Shown one piece after another: positions 51,813 to 59,754 of a stretch of 64,000 nt of DNA. The DNA comes from Pseudomonas capeferrum (GTDB taxonomy: Bacteria; Pseudomonadota; Gammaproteobacteria; Pseudomonadales; Pseudomonadaceae). The notes beneath the pieces are model-generated. The model had not been told where the DNA came from. It ran no database searches and worked only from the letters and a program-made list of their open reading frames with translations. Every line of letters starts with the position of its first letter. Within the stretch, counting starts at the first letter, position 1. The stretch lies in NCBI RefSeq assembly GCF_000731675.1, contig NZ_JMIT01000001.1:1735526-1799525 (forward strand), in the 5' to 3' direction. Made by a program: the position numbers and the translations under genes.

Positions 51813-52937
51813 TCAGTGCTCGTTACCGGCATACAGGTTCAGCAGCAAGCGCTCGGCCACCGCCAACAGTTTTTCGTCGGCGCCCTTGGCCGCCACCAGT
51901 TGCAGGCCGACCGGCAAGCCGGCCTCGCTGCCCAGCGGAATGCTCAACGCCGGGTGCCCCGACAGGTTGAACGGCCGCACCAGCGAGGTCATGCCCAGCA
52001 CCGCCCGGGTGTCGGCGGCATCCTCCAGGCGCAGCGGGAAGTCCGGCATGGTCGGCAGGGCCAGGACGTCGAAGCTGGCCAGGGCCTGGTCGACTTCATC
52101 GGTAAACCTTCGACGCACCTCTTCAGCCTCGGCCAGCGCCGAGTCCGTGGTCTGCCCCGCTGCCGCCAGGCGCCCGGCGATATCGCTGCCGACCTTGCCG
52201 GTTTGTAGAAGGTGGCCACAGCCTTCGAACGTTTCGCGGTTAATCACCACCATGCCGGCGTCGTAAGCAGCGCCAAAATGCTTGAGCTCGACGTTGCCCA
52301 AAGGCAAGCCACTGGCCGTCAGCGCCCCGTGTACCACCTTGTGGATGGCAGCCTCGGCGGTCACCCGCAACACACCGATGCGCGCCTTGCTCGGCACCTG
52401 GGCGGGGACGAAGGTGGGGTCGATCATGCTCATGGCGCGCACCAGCATCGGCAGGCTCGCGGCGAACGGGCCAACGCAGTCGAGGCTGGTGCGCGCTGGC
52501 ATCACGCCTTTGCGGCTTACCCGGCCAAACGTCGGCTTGAGGCCGAACACCCCACAGCAACAGGCCGGGACGCGCACCGAGCCGCCGGTGTCGGTACCCA
52601 GGCTGAAGTCTGCCAGGCCCGCCGCCACCGCAGCGGCCGAACCGCTGGACGAGCCACCAGGAATGCGCCCTGGAAAACGCGGGTTGGCCGCCGTGCCGGT
52701 ATAGCGGTTGATCCCGGTGGTGCCAAACGCCAGCTCGTGCAGGCTGACCTTGCCGGTGAGGCGGGCACCGGCGGCCAGCAACTGGCTGACCACCTCGGCA
52801 TGGCGCTCGGCCAGCGGCGCATCCTCCAACGCCTGGCTGCTGGCGCGGCTGGCGGTACCGGCGACATCGATGGTGTCCTTGACCACGACCCGGGGGCCGG
52901 TGCCGCCCAGATCAAGGGTTTCTACTATGATTGTCAT
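51813..52937 (-). CDS. iacH: IacH, amidase-signature hydrolase of IAA degradation
   Basis: A 374-residue amidase-signature enzyme. The Ser-Ser-Lys triad is visible: Lys20 in VVVKDTIDV, the cis Ser in GGSSSGSA (94-101) and the nucleophile Ser120 in TDTGGSVR. It would cleave an amide formed when the indole ring is opened. The gene diverges from iacR, and an IacR-type operator lies in the 175 bases between them. The adjacent iacI follows in the same transcript. Confidence 0.85.
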   Translation of the reverse strand: MTIIVETLDLGGTGPRVVVKDTIDVAGTASRASSQALEDAPLAERHAEVVSQLLAAGARLTGKVSLHELAFGTTGINRYTGTAANPRFPGRIPGGSSSGSAAAVAAGLADFSLGTDTGGSVRVPACCCGVFGLKPTFGRVSRKGVMPARTSLDCVGPFAASLPMLVRAMSMIDPTFVPAQVPSKARIGVLRVTAEAAIHKVVHGALTASGLPLGNVELKHFGAAYDAGMVVINRETFEGCGHLLQTGKVGSDIAGRLAAAGQTTDSALAEAEEVRRRFTDEVDQALASFDVLALPTMPDFPLRLEDAADTRAVLGMTSLVRPFNLSGHPALSIPLGSEAGLPVGLQLVAAKGADEKLLAVAERLLLNLYAGNEH

Positions 52938-53001
52938 TGTTGTGCAGCCCTCTTCAAGAATGGATGCCGGGCCTTTGCCCAGCCGCTAAAATGCGGGTCG
53001 A

Positions 53002-53030
53002 TTACTTGAAATGTCAACTGAATATTCCAG
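53002..53030. promoter_or_regulatory. Candidate IacR operator between iacH and iacR
   Basis: This 29-base block matches 59397-59425 upstream of iacA at 23 positions. On the minus strand both contain TTCA-R-TTGACA-W-TTCA, so the operator covers a TTGACA -35 element facing iacH. Confidence 0.65.
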
Positions 53031-53111
53031 TAATTCCCGACCGTTTCGCGGTAGCCAAATACGCGGAAACGGCTATGATGTCGCGACTATTTCCGCACAA
53101 GTAGTGAACCG

Positions 53112-53591
53112 ATGAGCAACTCGAAAAACAAAGGCCACAGCCATCACGACCCGGCCAGCGATGAATTTCGCAAGGAGGATTTCCCCTTCTACTGGCTGGC
53201 CCGTGTGCATGGCCGTTACACCCAGAACATGGAGCGTCTGCTCAAGAAGATCGACCTCGACGTGCCGCGCTGGCGCGTGCTGTGGATCCTCAACGAGAAC
53301 GGTGAATCGAGTATTTCCGAGATCTCCACCCATGCCATTGCCAAACTCTCGACCATCACCAAGATCGTCTACCGCATGAAAGACGATGGGCTGGTCGATA
53401 CTGCGCCAAGCCCTGAGGATGGGCGCGTGACCCAAGTGCGCATCACCGAGGTCGGCCTGCAGAACATCGAGCGCATGCAGGACGTGACCCGCGAGCTGTT
53501 CCAGCGCAGCTTCAAGGGGCTGACCGAGGCGCAGGTGCAGCGGCTGAACCGGATGCTGGAAGTGGTGTTTCACAACCTCGAGACACCGTGA
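53112..53591 (+). CDS. iacR: IacR, MarR-family regulator of the iac cluster
   Basis: A 159-residue MarR protein with the winged helix-turn-helix VPRWRVLWILNENGESSISEISTHAIAKLSTITKIVYRMKDDGLVDTAPSPEDGRVTQVRIT. In known iac clusters IacR is a repressor relieved by IAA. It sits between iacH (divergent) and iacG (convergent), as in P. putida 1290. The candidate operators at 53002 and 59397 flank the transcription units it would control. Confidence 0.85.
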   Translation: MSNSKNKGHSHHDPASDEFRKEDFPFYWLARVHGRYTQNMERLLKKIDLDVPRWRVLWILNENGESSISEISTHAIAKLSTITKIVYRMKDDGLVDTAPSPEDGRVTQVRITEVGLQNIERMQDVTRELFQRSFKGLTEAQVQRLNRMLEVVFHNLETP

Positions 53592-53596
53592 AAGCT

Positions 53597-53615
53597 GGGG
53601 CCGCGTGGCGGCCCC
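53597..53615. terminator. Hairpin between convergent iacR and iacG
   Basis: GGGGCCGC and GCGGCCCC pair perfectly around GTG. It lies six bases after the iacR stop, without a long T-run. Confidence 0.55.
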
Positions 53616-53620
53616 CTAAT

Positions 53621-54118
53621 TCAGCAGGCTTTAGAGTCCTCGCACACCCGGTGATAGGCCCGGTTGAAATACACCAGCCCATCGTCCGCCCCGCCATGGC
53701 GGATATCCTGGATCTCGCAATAGAAAATGCTGTGCGACCCCACTTCATGCACCTGGGCAATACGGCAGTCGAAGTTTACCAACGCCTCCTGCATCACCGG
53801 CGCGCCGCTTTCCAGCACGGTCCAGTGGGTGGTCGCAAAGCGTTCCTCCGTGCTCAGGTTACGGTTGGCAAACGCCCCCGACAGTTCCTGATGGGTACCG
53901 GCCAGCACGTTCACGCACAACGCGCCGTTGGCCTTGAATTGCTCGTTGGAGTAAGACGCGCGGTTCATGCACACCAGCAAGGTAGGCGGTGCGTCGGTCA
54001 CGCTGCACACTGCCGATGCGGTGAAGCCGAAACGCCCTGCAGGGCCATCGGTTGTGATGACCGATACGGCGCCGCCGAGCAGCGCCATTGCATTGCGAAA
54101 CTGGTTTACGTCTACCAT
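53621..54118 (-). CDS. iacG: IacG, flavin reductase component
   Basis: A 165-residue flavin reductase-like protein (FRNAMALLGGAVSVITTDGPAGRFGFTASAVCSVTDAPPTLLVCMNR, GALCVNVLAGTHQELSGAFA). It supplies reduced flavin to IacA, which is a flavin-dependent monooxygenase of the acyl-CoA dehydrogenase fold. The ATG at 54118 lies seven bases after GGAG; the ATG two codons earlier is the alternative. It is the last gene of the iacA-G transcript. Confidence 0.85.
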   Translation of the reverse strand: MVDVNQFRNAMALLGGAVSVITTDGPAGRFGFTASAVCSVTDAPPTLLVCMNRASYSNEQFKANGALCVNVLAGTHQELSGAFANRNLSTEERFATTHWTVLESGAPVMQEALVNFDCRIAQVHEVGSHSIFYCEIQDIRHGGADDGLVYFNRAYHRVCEDSKAC

Positions 54119-54129
54119 GGTCATGCTCC

Positions 54130-55089
54130 TCAGATATCCAGCACCAGCTTGTTGGACTTGGCCCGCGAGCAGCACACCAGGATCTGGTCGTTCGCGGCTT
54201 TTTCGTCATCGGTCAGGTACACATCGCGGTGGTCCGGCTCGCCTTCGAGCACCTCGCACATGCACGTCCCGCAGACGCCCTGCTCGCAGGAAATATCAAT
54301 CTTGATGCCGACCTGCGCCAAGGCTTCGAGAATCGTCTGCCCCTCGCCGACCTGCACGGTCTTGTTGCTGCGCGCGGCCACCACTTCAAAGCCTTCGCCA
54401 CTGGCATCGACCTCGACCTGGAAGTACTCCTTGTGGATATGGTCTTCGGCATAACCCTGCCGGCGAGCCCCTTCGATCACCCAGTCCATGAAGCCTGACG
54501 GGCCGCAGGTGTACAGGTGGGTACCTGGGTTGGCAGCGCCTAGCACCGCCACCAGGTCAAGGCGCTGTGCCGGGTCTTCGTCGTCGAAGTGAGTCACTAC
54601 CCGTGCGGCAAACGGCGCCGCCGCCAGTGCCTCAAGAAACGCACTGCGGCTGCGCGAGCGCCCGCAATAATGCAGTTCGAAGTCAGCGCCCTGCTGGTGC
54701 AGGGCATGGGCCATGGCGATCATCGGCGTGATGCCGATACCGCCACCCAGCAGGATCGAGCGGCGCGCCTGCGCCGCCAGCGGGAACAGGTTGCGCGGCG
54801 CGCTGATCTGCAATGCGCGCCCTTCCAGCAAGGTCTCGTGCACCCCCACCGAGCCGCCGCGTGAAGCGGGGTCTTTGAGCACGCCCAGGCGATACACCGT
54901 GGCATCGGCCGGGTCGCTGCACAGCGAGTACTGGCGCACCAGGCCAGGCGCGACGTGGATATCGACATGCGCCCCCGCCTCGAAGGCCGGCAACGCCGTG
55001 CCATCGGCACGCCCCAGGTCGAGGACGACCACGTCGGCCCCTTGGATCTCGCGCTTGCGCACGACTACGTTCAACAATTGTTCATTCAT
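54130..55089 (-). CDS. iacF: IacF, PDR-type ferredoxin reductase of the IacCD dioxygenase
   Basis: A 319-residue phthalate dioxygenase reductase/VanB-type protein. Its N-terminal FMN domain has VRQYSLCSDP, its NAD domain has LLGGGIGITPMIAMAHAL and YTCGPSGFMDW, and its C-terminal [2Fe-2S] domain has Cys268, Cys273, Cys276 and Cys306 (CX4CX2CX29C). It passes electrons from NADH to the Rieske centre of IacC. A diverged homologue, iacF2, lies at 62613. Confidence 0.87.
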   Translation of the reverse strand: MNEQLLNVVVRKREIQGADVVVLDLGRADGTALPAFEAGAHVDIHVAPGLVRQYSLCSDPADATVYRLGVLKDPASRGGSVGVHETLLEGRALQISAPRNLFPLAAQARRSILLGGGIGITPMIAMAHALHQQGADFELHYCGRSRSRSAFLEALAAAPFAARVVTHFDDEDPAQRLDLVAVLGAANPGTHLYTCGPSGFMDWVIEGARRQGYAEDHIHKEYFQVEVDASGEGFEVVAARSNKTVQVGEGQTILEALAQVGIKIDISCEQGVCGTCMCEVLEGEPDHRDVYLTDDEKAANDQILVCCSRAKSNKLVLDI

Positions 55090-55138
55090 GGCCGGTGTCC
55101 CGTGTAACGACAGGAGGCGCGCTGCGCCCCCGAAAATT

Positions 55139-55891
55139 TCAACGCATGAACAGGCCGCCGTTCACGTCCCAGGTTGCCCCGGTGGTGAAATAGGCCTCGG
55201 GCCGCGCCAGTTGCACGATCAGGTCGCCAAGGAAGCCGGCGTCACCCAGGCGCTGCACCGGGATGTTCGCCAGCAAGCCCGGCAGGCGCTCGGCCGGTAC
55301 CGCGGCATGCACCGCCGGCGAATCGATCGGGCCGGGGGCAATGGCGTTGACCGTGACACCGCGGGCGGCGAATTCCTTGGCGAAGATCTTGGTCAGGGTG
55401 ATGATCGCGCCCTTGCTCGCGGCGTAATGGGCACCCGTGGCGGTGCCACCGTTCTGCCCGGCCAGCGAGGCCATGTTGATGATCCGCCCGTAACCGGCCT
55501 CGGCCAGGTGCGCGCCAAACACCTGGCAGCCGAGGAAGACGCTGCGCAGGTTGAGCCCGACCACTGCGTCGAGCTCCTCCGGGGTGATTTGCATCAGCGG
55601 CGTGGTCTTGGTCACGGCGGCGTTGTTGACCACCACGTGCAAGGCGCCAAAATGCGCCAGTACCTGGGCCAGGGCCTGTTCGAAATCGGCCTTGCTGGCG
55701 ACGTCGAGCTTGACCGCCAGGGTGCGGCCGCCCTGCCCTTGCTGCGCTTGCTGCAGGTGTGCGGCGCTGGCCTGGGCCAGTGCCAGGTCGCGGTCCGAGA
55801 CCACCACGTCAAAGCCCGCGGCAAGCAGTTGGGCGCAAAAGCGCTGGCCCAAGCCCTGGCCGGCGCCGGTTACCAATGCAACTTGGTTCAT
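55139..55891 (-). CDS. iacE: IacE, short-chain dehydrogenase of IAA degradation
   Basis: A 250-residue short-chain dehydrogenase: NAD motif TGAGQGLGQRF, NNAA (VVNNAAVTKT) and the catalytic YAASK with an upstream Ser region. In the Iac pathway IacE acts on ring intermediates before ring cleavage; its exact reaction has been debated. GAGGAACTGGCC precedes the ATG at 55891, ten bases after the iacD stop. The second dioxygenase locus at 60837 lacks this gene. Confidence 0.83.
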   Translation of the reverse strand: MNQVALVTGAGQGLGQRFCAQLLAAGFDVVVSDRDLALAQASAAHLQQAQQGQGGRTLAVKLDVASKADFEQALAQVLAHFGALHVVVNNAAVTKTTPLMQITPEELDAVVGLNLRSVFLGCQVFGAHLAEAGYGRIINMASLAGQNGGTATGAHYAASKGAIITLTKIFAKEFAARGVTVNAIAPGPIDSPAVHAAVPAERLPGLLANIPVQRLGDAGFLGDLIVQLARPEAYFTTGATWDVNGGLFMR

Positions 55892-55901
55892 GGCCAGTTC
55901 C

Positions 55902-56378
55902 TCAAAGGATGTAGCCGATACCGGCAAGGGTATCGTCGCTGTTGATCAGGCTGATCACCTTGCGGTGGATCTTGAAACTGCCCGCCGCCCGCACCAGGGT
56001 GTAGGTCAGGTCGGCGCTGTAGTGCTTGAGGCTTTCTTTGCGAAATTCCCGCACGTTCTGCGCGCAGCGCACGGTGACGTTGACGCCGTCGTCGCTCAGC
56101 ACCCGAAAGCGCGACAGCGTGCGCACGGTACGCGGTTGCGGGCTGGTGGATATCGACTCGCCGCCGATCAACCGCTGCACCCGCAGGCCGCGCATGTGGT
56201 GGTCGTCATAGGCGTAGTTGAGGGTGTTCTCGTAGTCGCTCTGCTTCGGGTCGATGGGAATGATGTACGTGCCTTTTTCGGTCCATTGGCCGAGCCAGGT
56301 GTCGTCATCGCCGGGGTCGCGCATGTCGCCTTCCTGCCAGATGAAGGCGGTGACTTCTTGCAGCAATTGCAGGTTCAT
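55902..56378 (-). CDS. iacD: IacD, dioxygenase small (beta) subunit, copy 1
   Basis: A 158-residue aromatic-ring-hydroxylating dioxygenase beta subunit (SnoaL-like fold), partner of IacC. GGAG lies six bases before the ATG at 56378. It matches iacD2 (62126) except for five residues. Four of those cluster at residues 19-24: this copy reads MRDPGDDD where iacD2 reads MLDHGEYD, and the latter fits the family pattern LLD-x3-Y-x-x-W. The substitutions replace a conserved Leu and Tyr by charged residues, so this copy may be altered or the sequence may hold an error. Confidence 0.85.
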   Translation of the reverse strand: MNLQLLQEVTAFIWQEGDMRDPGDDDTWLGQWTEKGTYIIPIDPKQSDYENTLNYAYDDHHMRGLRVQRLIGGESISTSPQPRTVRTLSRFRVLSDDGVNVTVRCAQNVREFRKESLKHYSADLTYTLVRAAGSFKIHRKVISLINSDDTLAGIGYIL

Positions 56379-56392
56379 AGGGTTCTCCATGC

Positions 56393-57667
56393 TCACGCCG
56401 ACATCATCTTTTTCCACTGCTGGTAGGCCGCGCGCATGCCGGTTTCGGCACTCACGTCGGACACCAGGCCGTCTGCGCTGGGCGTTTCGCCGGGCAGGCC
56501 ACGGTTGAGCATGATCCACAGGTCTTCACCGGCCCGGGCGCCTTTTTGCACCCGTTCCCAGGCTTCGGAATCGTCCGGGGTGCCGAAGCCCATCGGGCCC
56601 TGGAAGTGCTCGTGCAGGCGCAGGCGGTAGCGGTTGGCTGCGGCCGGGCCGCCGTCCATGGTGATCACCGAGTGATGGATTTCGGTCTCGGTCACCGAGA
56701 TCGGCTGCAGCACGCGGAAGAACGCCATCGAGCAGGCGACGTTGGGGAACAGGTTGAGGTTGAAGCCCGAACCGCCGACGGCGCGCACGATGCGGCGCAC
56801 CTGTGGCTCGTCGATGCCCTCGTCGCGCAGCTCGGCGGCCAGGGCCTCGAAGCGCTCCGGGATCGGCTTGTCGAGGTCGGCTTCCAGGTCCACCAGCTCG
56901 GGGATCATCACCATCACGCTGTGGCCGTTGCCCAGGTCCTCGACGTAGCCGGGGCCTTTGACGAAGTCGAACAGCTCCAGGGTCTGCTCGTCGACCGAGG
57001 ACAGGAAGCTCTTGTGCACCAGCGGGAAGTGGTAGGCGTCGGTGGTGTTTTCCAGCTGGATCTTCCAGTTGCCGGGGAAGCGGAAGCGGTGCTCGCCGGG
57101 GACTTTGATGCCGTAGCCGGCGCCCTGTTTCATGAACAGGTCCATCCACTTCCTGGCAGCGCCGAGGAAGTCTTCGAGCGGCTCGATGTCGTCCTTGAAG
57201 GTGGCGAAGACCATGCCGGCGTAGCTTTCGGTGCGCAGGCTGACCAGTGGCAGTTCGGCCTTGTCGATGCAATCGCCGTAGCTTTCCGGGTGGGGGATGC
57301 CGCGCAGCGAGCCGTCAAGGGCGTAGCCCCAGCCGTGGTAGGGGCAGACGAAGCTGTTGGTCTTGCCCTTCTTGTGCTCGCAGACCGTGGCGCCGCGGTG
57401 GCGGCAGCGGTTGAGCAGCACGTTGATGGCCTTTTTGCGGTCACGTACCACGATCACCGGCTGCTTGCCGATGAAGGTGGTCTTGTAGCTGCCCGCGTCC
57501 GGGACTTCACTCTCGTGGGCGACCCAGACCCAAGTGCTGTGGAAGATCTTCTGCAGCTCGGCGTCGAACAGGGCCGGGTCGGTGTAGAGGGAGGTGTGGA
57601 CGCGGTCGTGCTGCACCAGCGCGGCCGGGTCGACCGTCAGGTTGACGGCGGGGATCAGATTGCTCAC
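56393..57667 (-). CDS. iacC: IacC, Rieske dioxygenase large (alpha) subunit, copy 1
   Basis: A 424-residue Rieske oxygenase alpha subunit. The Rieske centre ligands are Cys88, His90, Cys108 and His111. The mononuclear iron ligands are His213 and His218, with the bridging Asp210 in ENTTDAYHFPLVH. It hydroxylates an IAA-derived ring on the way to catechol. The start is a GTG at 57667 with GAGGAAG upstream. The protein is identical to iacC2 (60837-62111), and the DNA differs by about one base in 1,275. Confidence 0.88.
   Translation of the reverse strand: MSNLIPAVNLTVDPAALVQHDRVHTSLYTDPALFDAELQKIFHSTWVWVAHESEVPDAGSYKTTFIGKQPVIVVRDRKKAINVLLNRCRHRGATVCEHKKGKTNSFVCPYHGWGYALDGSLRGIPHPESYGDCIDKAELPLVSLRTESYAGMVFATFKDDIEPLEDFLGAARKWMDLFMKQGAGYGIKVPGEHRFRFPGNWKIQLENTTDAYHFPLVHKSFLSSVDEQTLELFDFVKGPGYVEDLGNGHSVMVMIPELVDLEADLDKPIPERFEALAAELRDEGIDEPQVRRIVRAVGGSGFNLNLFPNVACSMAFFRVLQPISVTETEIHHSVITMDGGPAAANRYRLRLHEHFQGPMGFGTPDDSEAWERVQKGARAGEDLWIMLNRGLPGETPSADGLVSDVSAETGMRAAYQQWKKMMSA
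56393..57667. repeat. Inverted near-identical DNA copy of 60837-62111
   Basis: Left member of a 1.3-kb inverted repeat; one difference noticed (AAT here, AAC there, in the fourth coding positions). Homology with more differences runs on through iacD to its stop codon at 55902, and stops just before the start codon on the other side. Confidence 0.85.
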
Positions 57668-57682
57668 GGGGGCTTCCTCTAC

Positions 57683-58045
57683 TCAGGCACGCTGGATGAT
57701 CAGTTCGCGGCCGACACGGGCCTCGACCTTGGCATAGCGCCACAGCTTGTACGGCCCCTCGCCCACGGCCGTGGTGCGGAACAGGTTGCAGGCGGCGTGC
57801 ACGGTCTCGATGTCCGGTACGTCAGCCAACAGGTAGGTGGTCCAGGGGAAGCCGTCGGACGGGCCGACCATGCCCTGGTCATCGTCCATGTTGCCCAGCA
57901 CGTTCACCCCGGCCAGGTCGTGGATGCCATTCCACATCGCACTGAAGGCGGCCCACACCTGAAGCTGCTCCTCGCGAGGGGCATCGAAGAAGTTCTGGTT
58001 GATGCCCATGCAGAACAGCACGCGCAAGGTTTTCTTATCGCTCAT
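57683..58045 (-). CDS. iacB: IacB, small conserved protein of IAA degradation
   Basis: A 120-residue cytoplasmic protein (LRVLFCMGINQNFFDAPREEQLQVWAAFSAMWNGIHDL, TTYLLADVPDIETVHAACNLFRTT) with a ferredoxin-like EthD/NIPSNAP-like appearance. It lies between iacA and iacC, the fixed place of iacB in all iac clusters that I know. Its biochemical role is not established. It is 17 bases downstream of iacA and 15 upstream of iacC. Confidence 0.83.
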   Translation of the reverse strand: MSDKKTLRVLFCMGINQNFFDAPREEQLQVWAAFSAMWNGIHDLAGVNVLGNMDDDQGMVGPSDGFPWTTYLLADVPDIETVHAACNLFRTTAVGEGPYKLWRYAKVEARVGRELIIQRA

Positions 58046-58062
58046 GACAAATATCCCGAAAG

Positions 58063-59232
58063 TTACAGGTAGCCCGGAAGGGGCTGTTTACCGAAGAACA
58101 TCGCCCCGGCGTTCTGGTAGGTGACGTCGCCCATGAAGGCGTGCTGGGTCACCACCTGCGCATCGTTGACGCAGCGGGCCAGCGGGCTTTCGTTGTAGAT
58201 GCCGGTCATGCCCGAGAGCATCTGTACACTGCGCGCCACTTCGGCGGCCACGCGGGCGGCATGAGTGGAGGACAGGCGCAACAGGTTGGTGACCTCGACC
58301 GGTACCGGGTCGCCCGCCAGGACGTGCTCCCAGGCGCGTTCGATGGACTCGTAGAAGAACGCGCGAGCCGAGCGCAGCGCCGCCTCGGCCTTGGCCACAT
58401 CGACCTGGGCCAGCGGCCGGTCAGCCAGTGCCGGGGCGCCGGTGACCGAAATGCGCCCACTGGCCATGCCCGACAGTTCGTCGAGCGCGGCGCGGGCGAT
58501 GCCCAAGCCGACCACCGAGAGCACCTGGGTGGCGAACGACAGCGAGGGGTAACGGAAAAACGGCTCGTCCAGGTTGGGCTTGCCACCGCGCACGAAGGTC
58601 CATTGCTCGCCGACCACCACGTCCTCGACCACCAGGTCGTGGCTGCCGGTGCCGAGCAGCCCGACGGTGTCCCAGGTCTGCTCGATGCGCGCTTGCTGGC
58701 GCGGCATCACTGCCAGGCGTGGCAGGTCAAGCTTGTCGCCATTGCGCGGGGCGATGCCGACACCGACGATGTCGGCGCCCATGGAGCCGCTGGAGTACTT
58801 CCAGCGGCCGTTGACCTTGAAGCCGCCGGGCACGATCTCGGCGGGCTGTGGCGGGAAGATGCCACCGGCGAACACCGTGTCGGGGCTGTTGCCGTAGATC
58901 TCGGCGATGGTTTCCAGCGGCAGCGCCGCCAGGTACACAGGGCTCATGCCGAAGCTGGCCACCCAGCCGGCCGAGCCGTCTGCATGGGCGATGCGTTCGA
59001 CCATTTCACAGAAGGCACCCGGCGAGCATTCAAGCCCACCGAAGCGTTTGGGCACCAGGGCGCGGTACACGCCATGGGCCTTGAACGCGTCGATCACATC
59101 GCGGGATATGTGGCGCTGGCGGTCGAACTCACCGAGGCGAGCCCGATCACGAACACCGTCAAGCAAGGCCTCGAAGGCAGGGCCAGAGGCGAGCGCCGAC
59201 ACAGGCGCGGCACGCAGGCAAAGCGATTCCAT
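58063..59232 (-). CDS. iacA: IacA, flavin-dependent indole-acetate monooxygenase (acyl-CoA dehydrogenase fold)
   Basis: A 389-residue protein of the acyl-CoA dehydrogenase/HpaB-like hydroxylase fold (FKAHGVYRALVPKRFGGLECSPGAFCEMVERIAHADGSAGWVASF, WKYSSGSMGADIVGVGI, DTVGLLGTGSHDLVVEDVVV). IacA starts IAA degradation by oxygenating the indole ring, using reduced flavin from IacG. The ATG at 59232 gives the normal length; the frame extends 78 codons further without protein-like character. A candidate IacR operator lies about 165 bases upstream. It is the first gene of the iacA-G transcript. Confidence 0.87.
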   Translation of the reverse strand: MESLCLRAAPVSALASGPAFEALLDGVRDRARLGEFDRQRHISRDVIDAFKAHGVYRALVPKRFGGLECSPGAFCEMVERIAHADGSAGWVASFGMSPVYLAALPLETIAEIYGNSPDTVFAGGIFPPQPAEIVPGGFKVNGRWKYSSGSMGADIVGVGIAPRNGDKLDLPRLAVMPRQQARIEQTWDTVGLLGTGSHDLVVEDVVVGEQWTFVRGGKPNLDEPFFRYPSLSFATQVLSVVGLGIARAALDELSGMASGRISVTGAPALADRPLAQVDVAKAEAALRSARAFFYESIERAWEHVLAGDPVPVEVTNLLRLSSTHAARVAAEVARSVQMLSGMTGIYNESPLARCVNDAQVVTQHAFMGDVTYQNAGAMFFGKQPLPGYL

Positions 59233-59754
59233 GGACTTTCTCCGTCTCAGGCGCGGTTTTTGTACTGATGCTTGTGGGGGGTGTTGGCTGGGCTCGGTGA
59301 AGGCAAGCACTGGCCATGCAGAGGGGCGTAGGCAGGTTTGGGCGGCATGGTCTGTCTCTCTTGTTTTAGGTGCCGGTGACAAATATTTGCGGCGATTTAC
59401 GTGAATTGTCAATTGAATTTTCACGCTAAAACCCACGAAAAATCTGCTAGCAGCACCCAGAAGCATCCAAAAAAAACCGCTTATCTATCTGATTTAAATG
59501 AATTTAAAGGCAGAGATAGGCTGACCTGAACAGCGCAAAAAAAACTAAAGACCAACGCTGATATCACGAAAAATTTTTAGTGCCTTTTTCACATGATTTC
59601 TGCCAGAAAAAAACGCGTGTAGGATGGCCTGGCATGGAGCGCGACAACGCCGGCCAACCCACGCCGAGCAGACAAGAAAAACATCAAGCCAGCGCCCCAC
59701 CAGGATCGATGGGGACACGCCAATGCCTGCCGTGATTACCCCGAGGTCGAGGTC
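59233..59754. other. Gene-free intergenic region between iacA and LysR gene
   Basis: A 522-base divergent promoter region without supported genes. It contains the candidate IacR operator at 59397-59425 and a distinctly AT-rich stretch at about 59400-59620. A short open frame on the plus strand (59624-59809) overlaps the LysR start and is not supported. Confidence 0.6.
59397..59425. promoter_or_regulatory. Candidate IacR operator upstream of iacA
   Basis: The core TGAA-N3-TCAA-TTGA-N4-TTCA is an almost symmetric dyad. On the minus strand it includes TTGACA, a -35 element, with an AT-rich hexamer about 17-18 bases downstream towards iacA. The 29-base block matches 53002-53030 at 23 positions. 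Confidence 0.65.

Noticed and set aside
56546..58072. 508-codon plus-strand open frame opposite iacC and iacB
   Set aside because: It is an antisense shadow. Its identity with the frame at 60795-61958 only reflects the DNA duplication of iacC, though it helped to show identity at DNA level.
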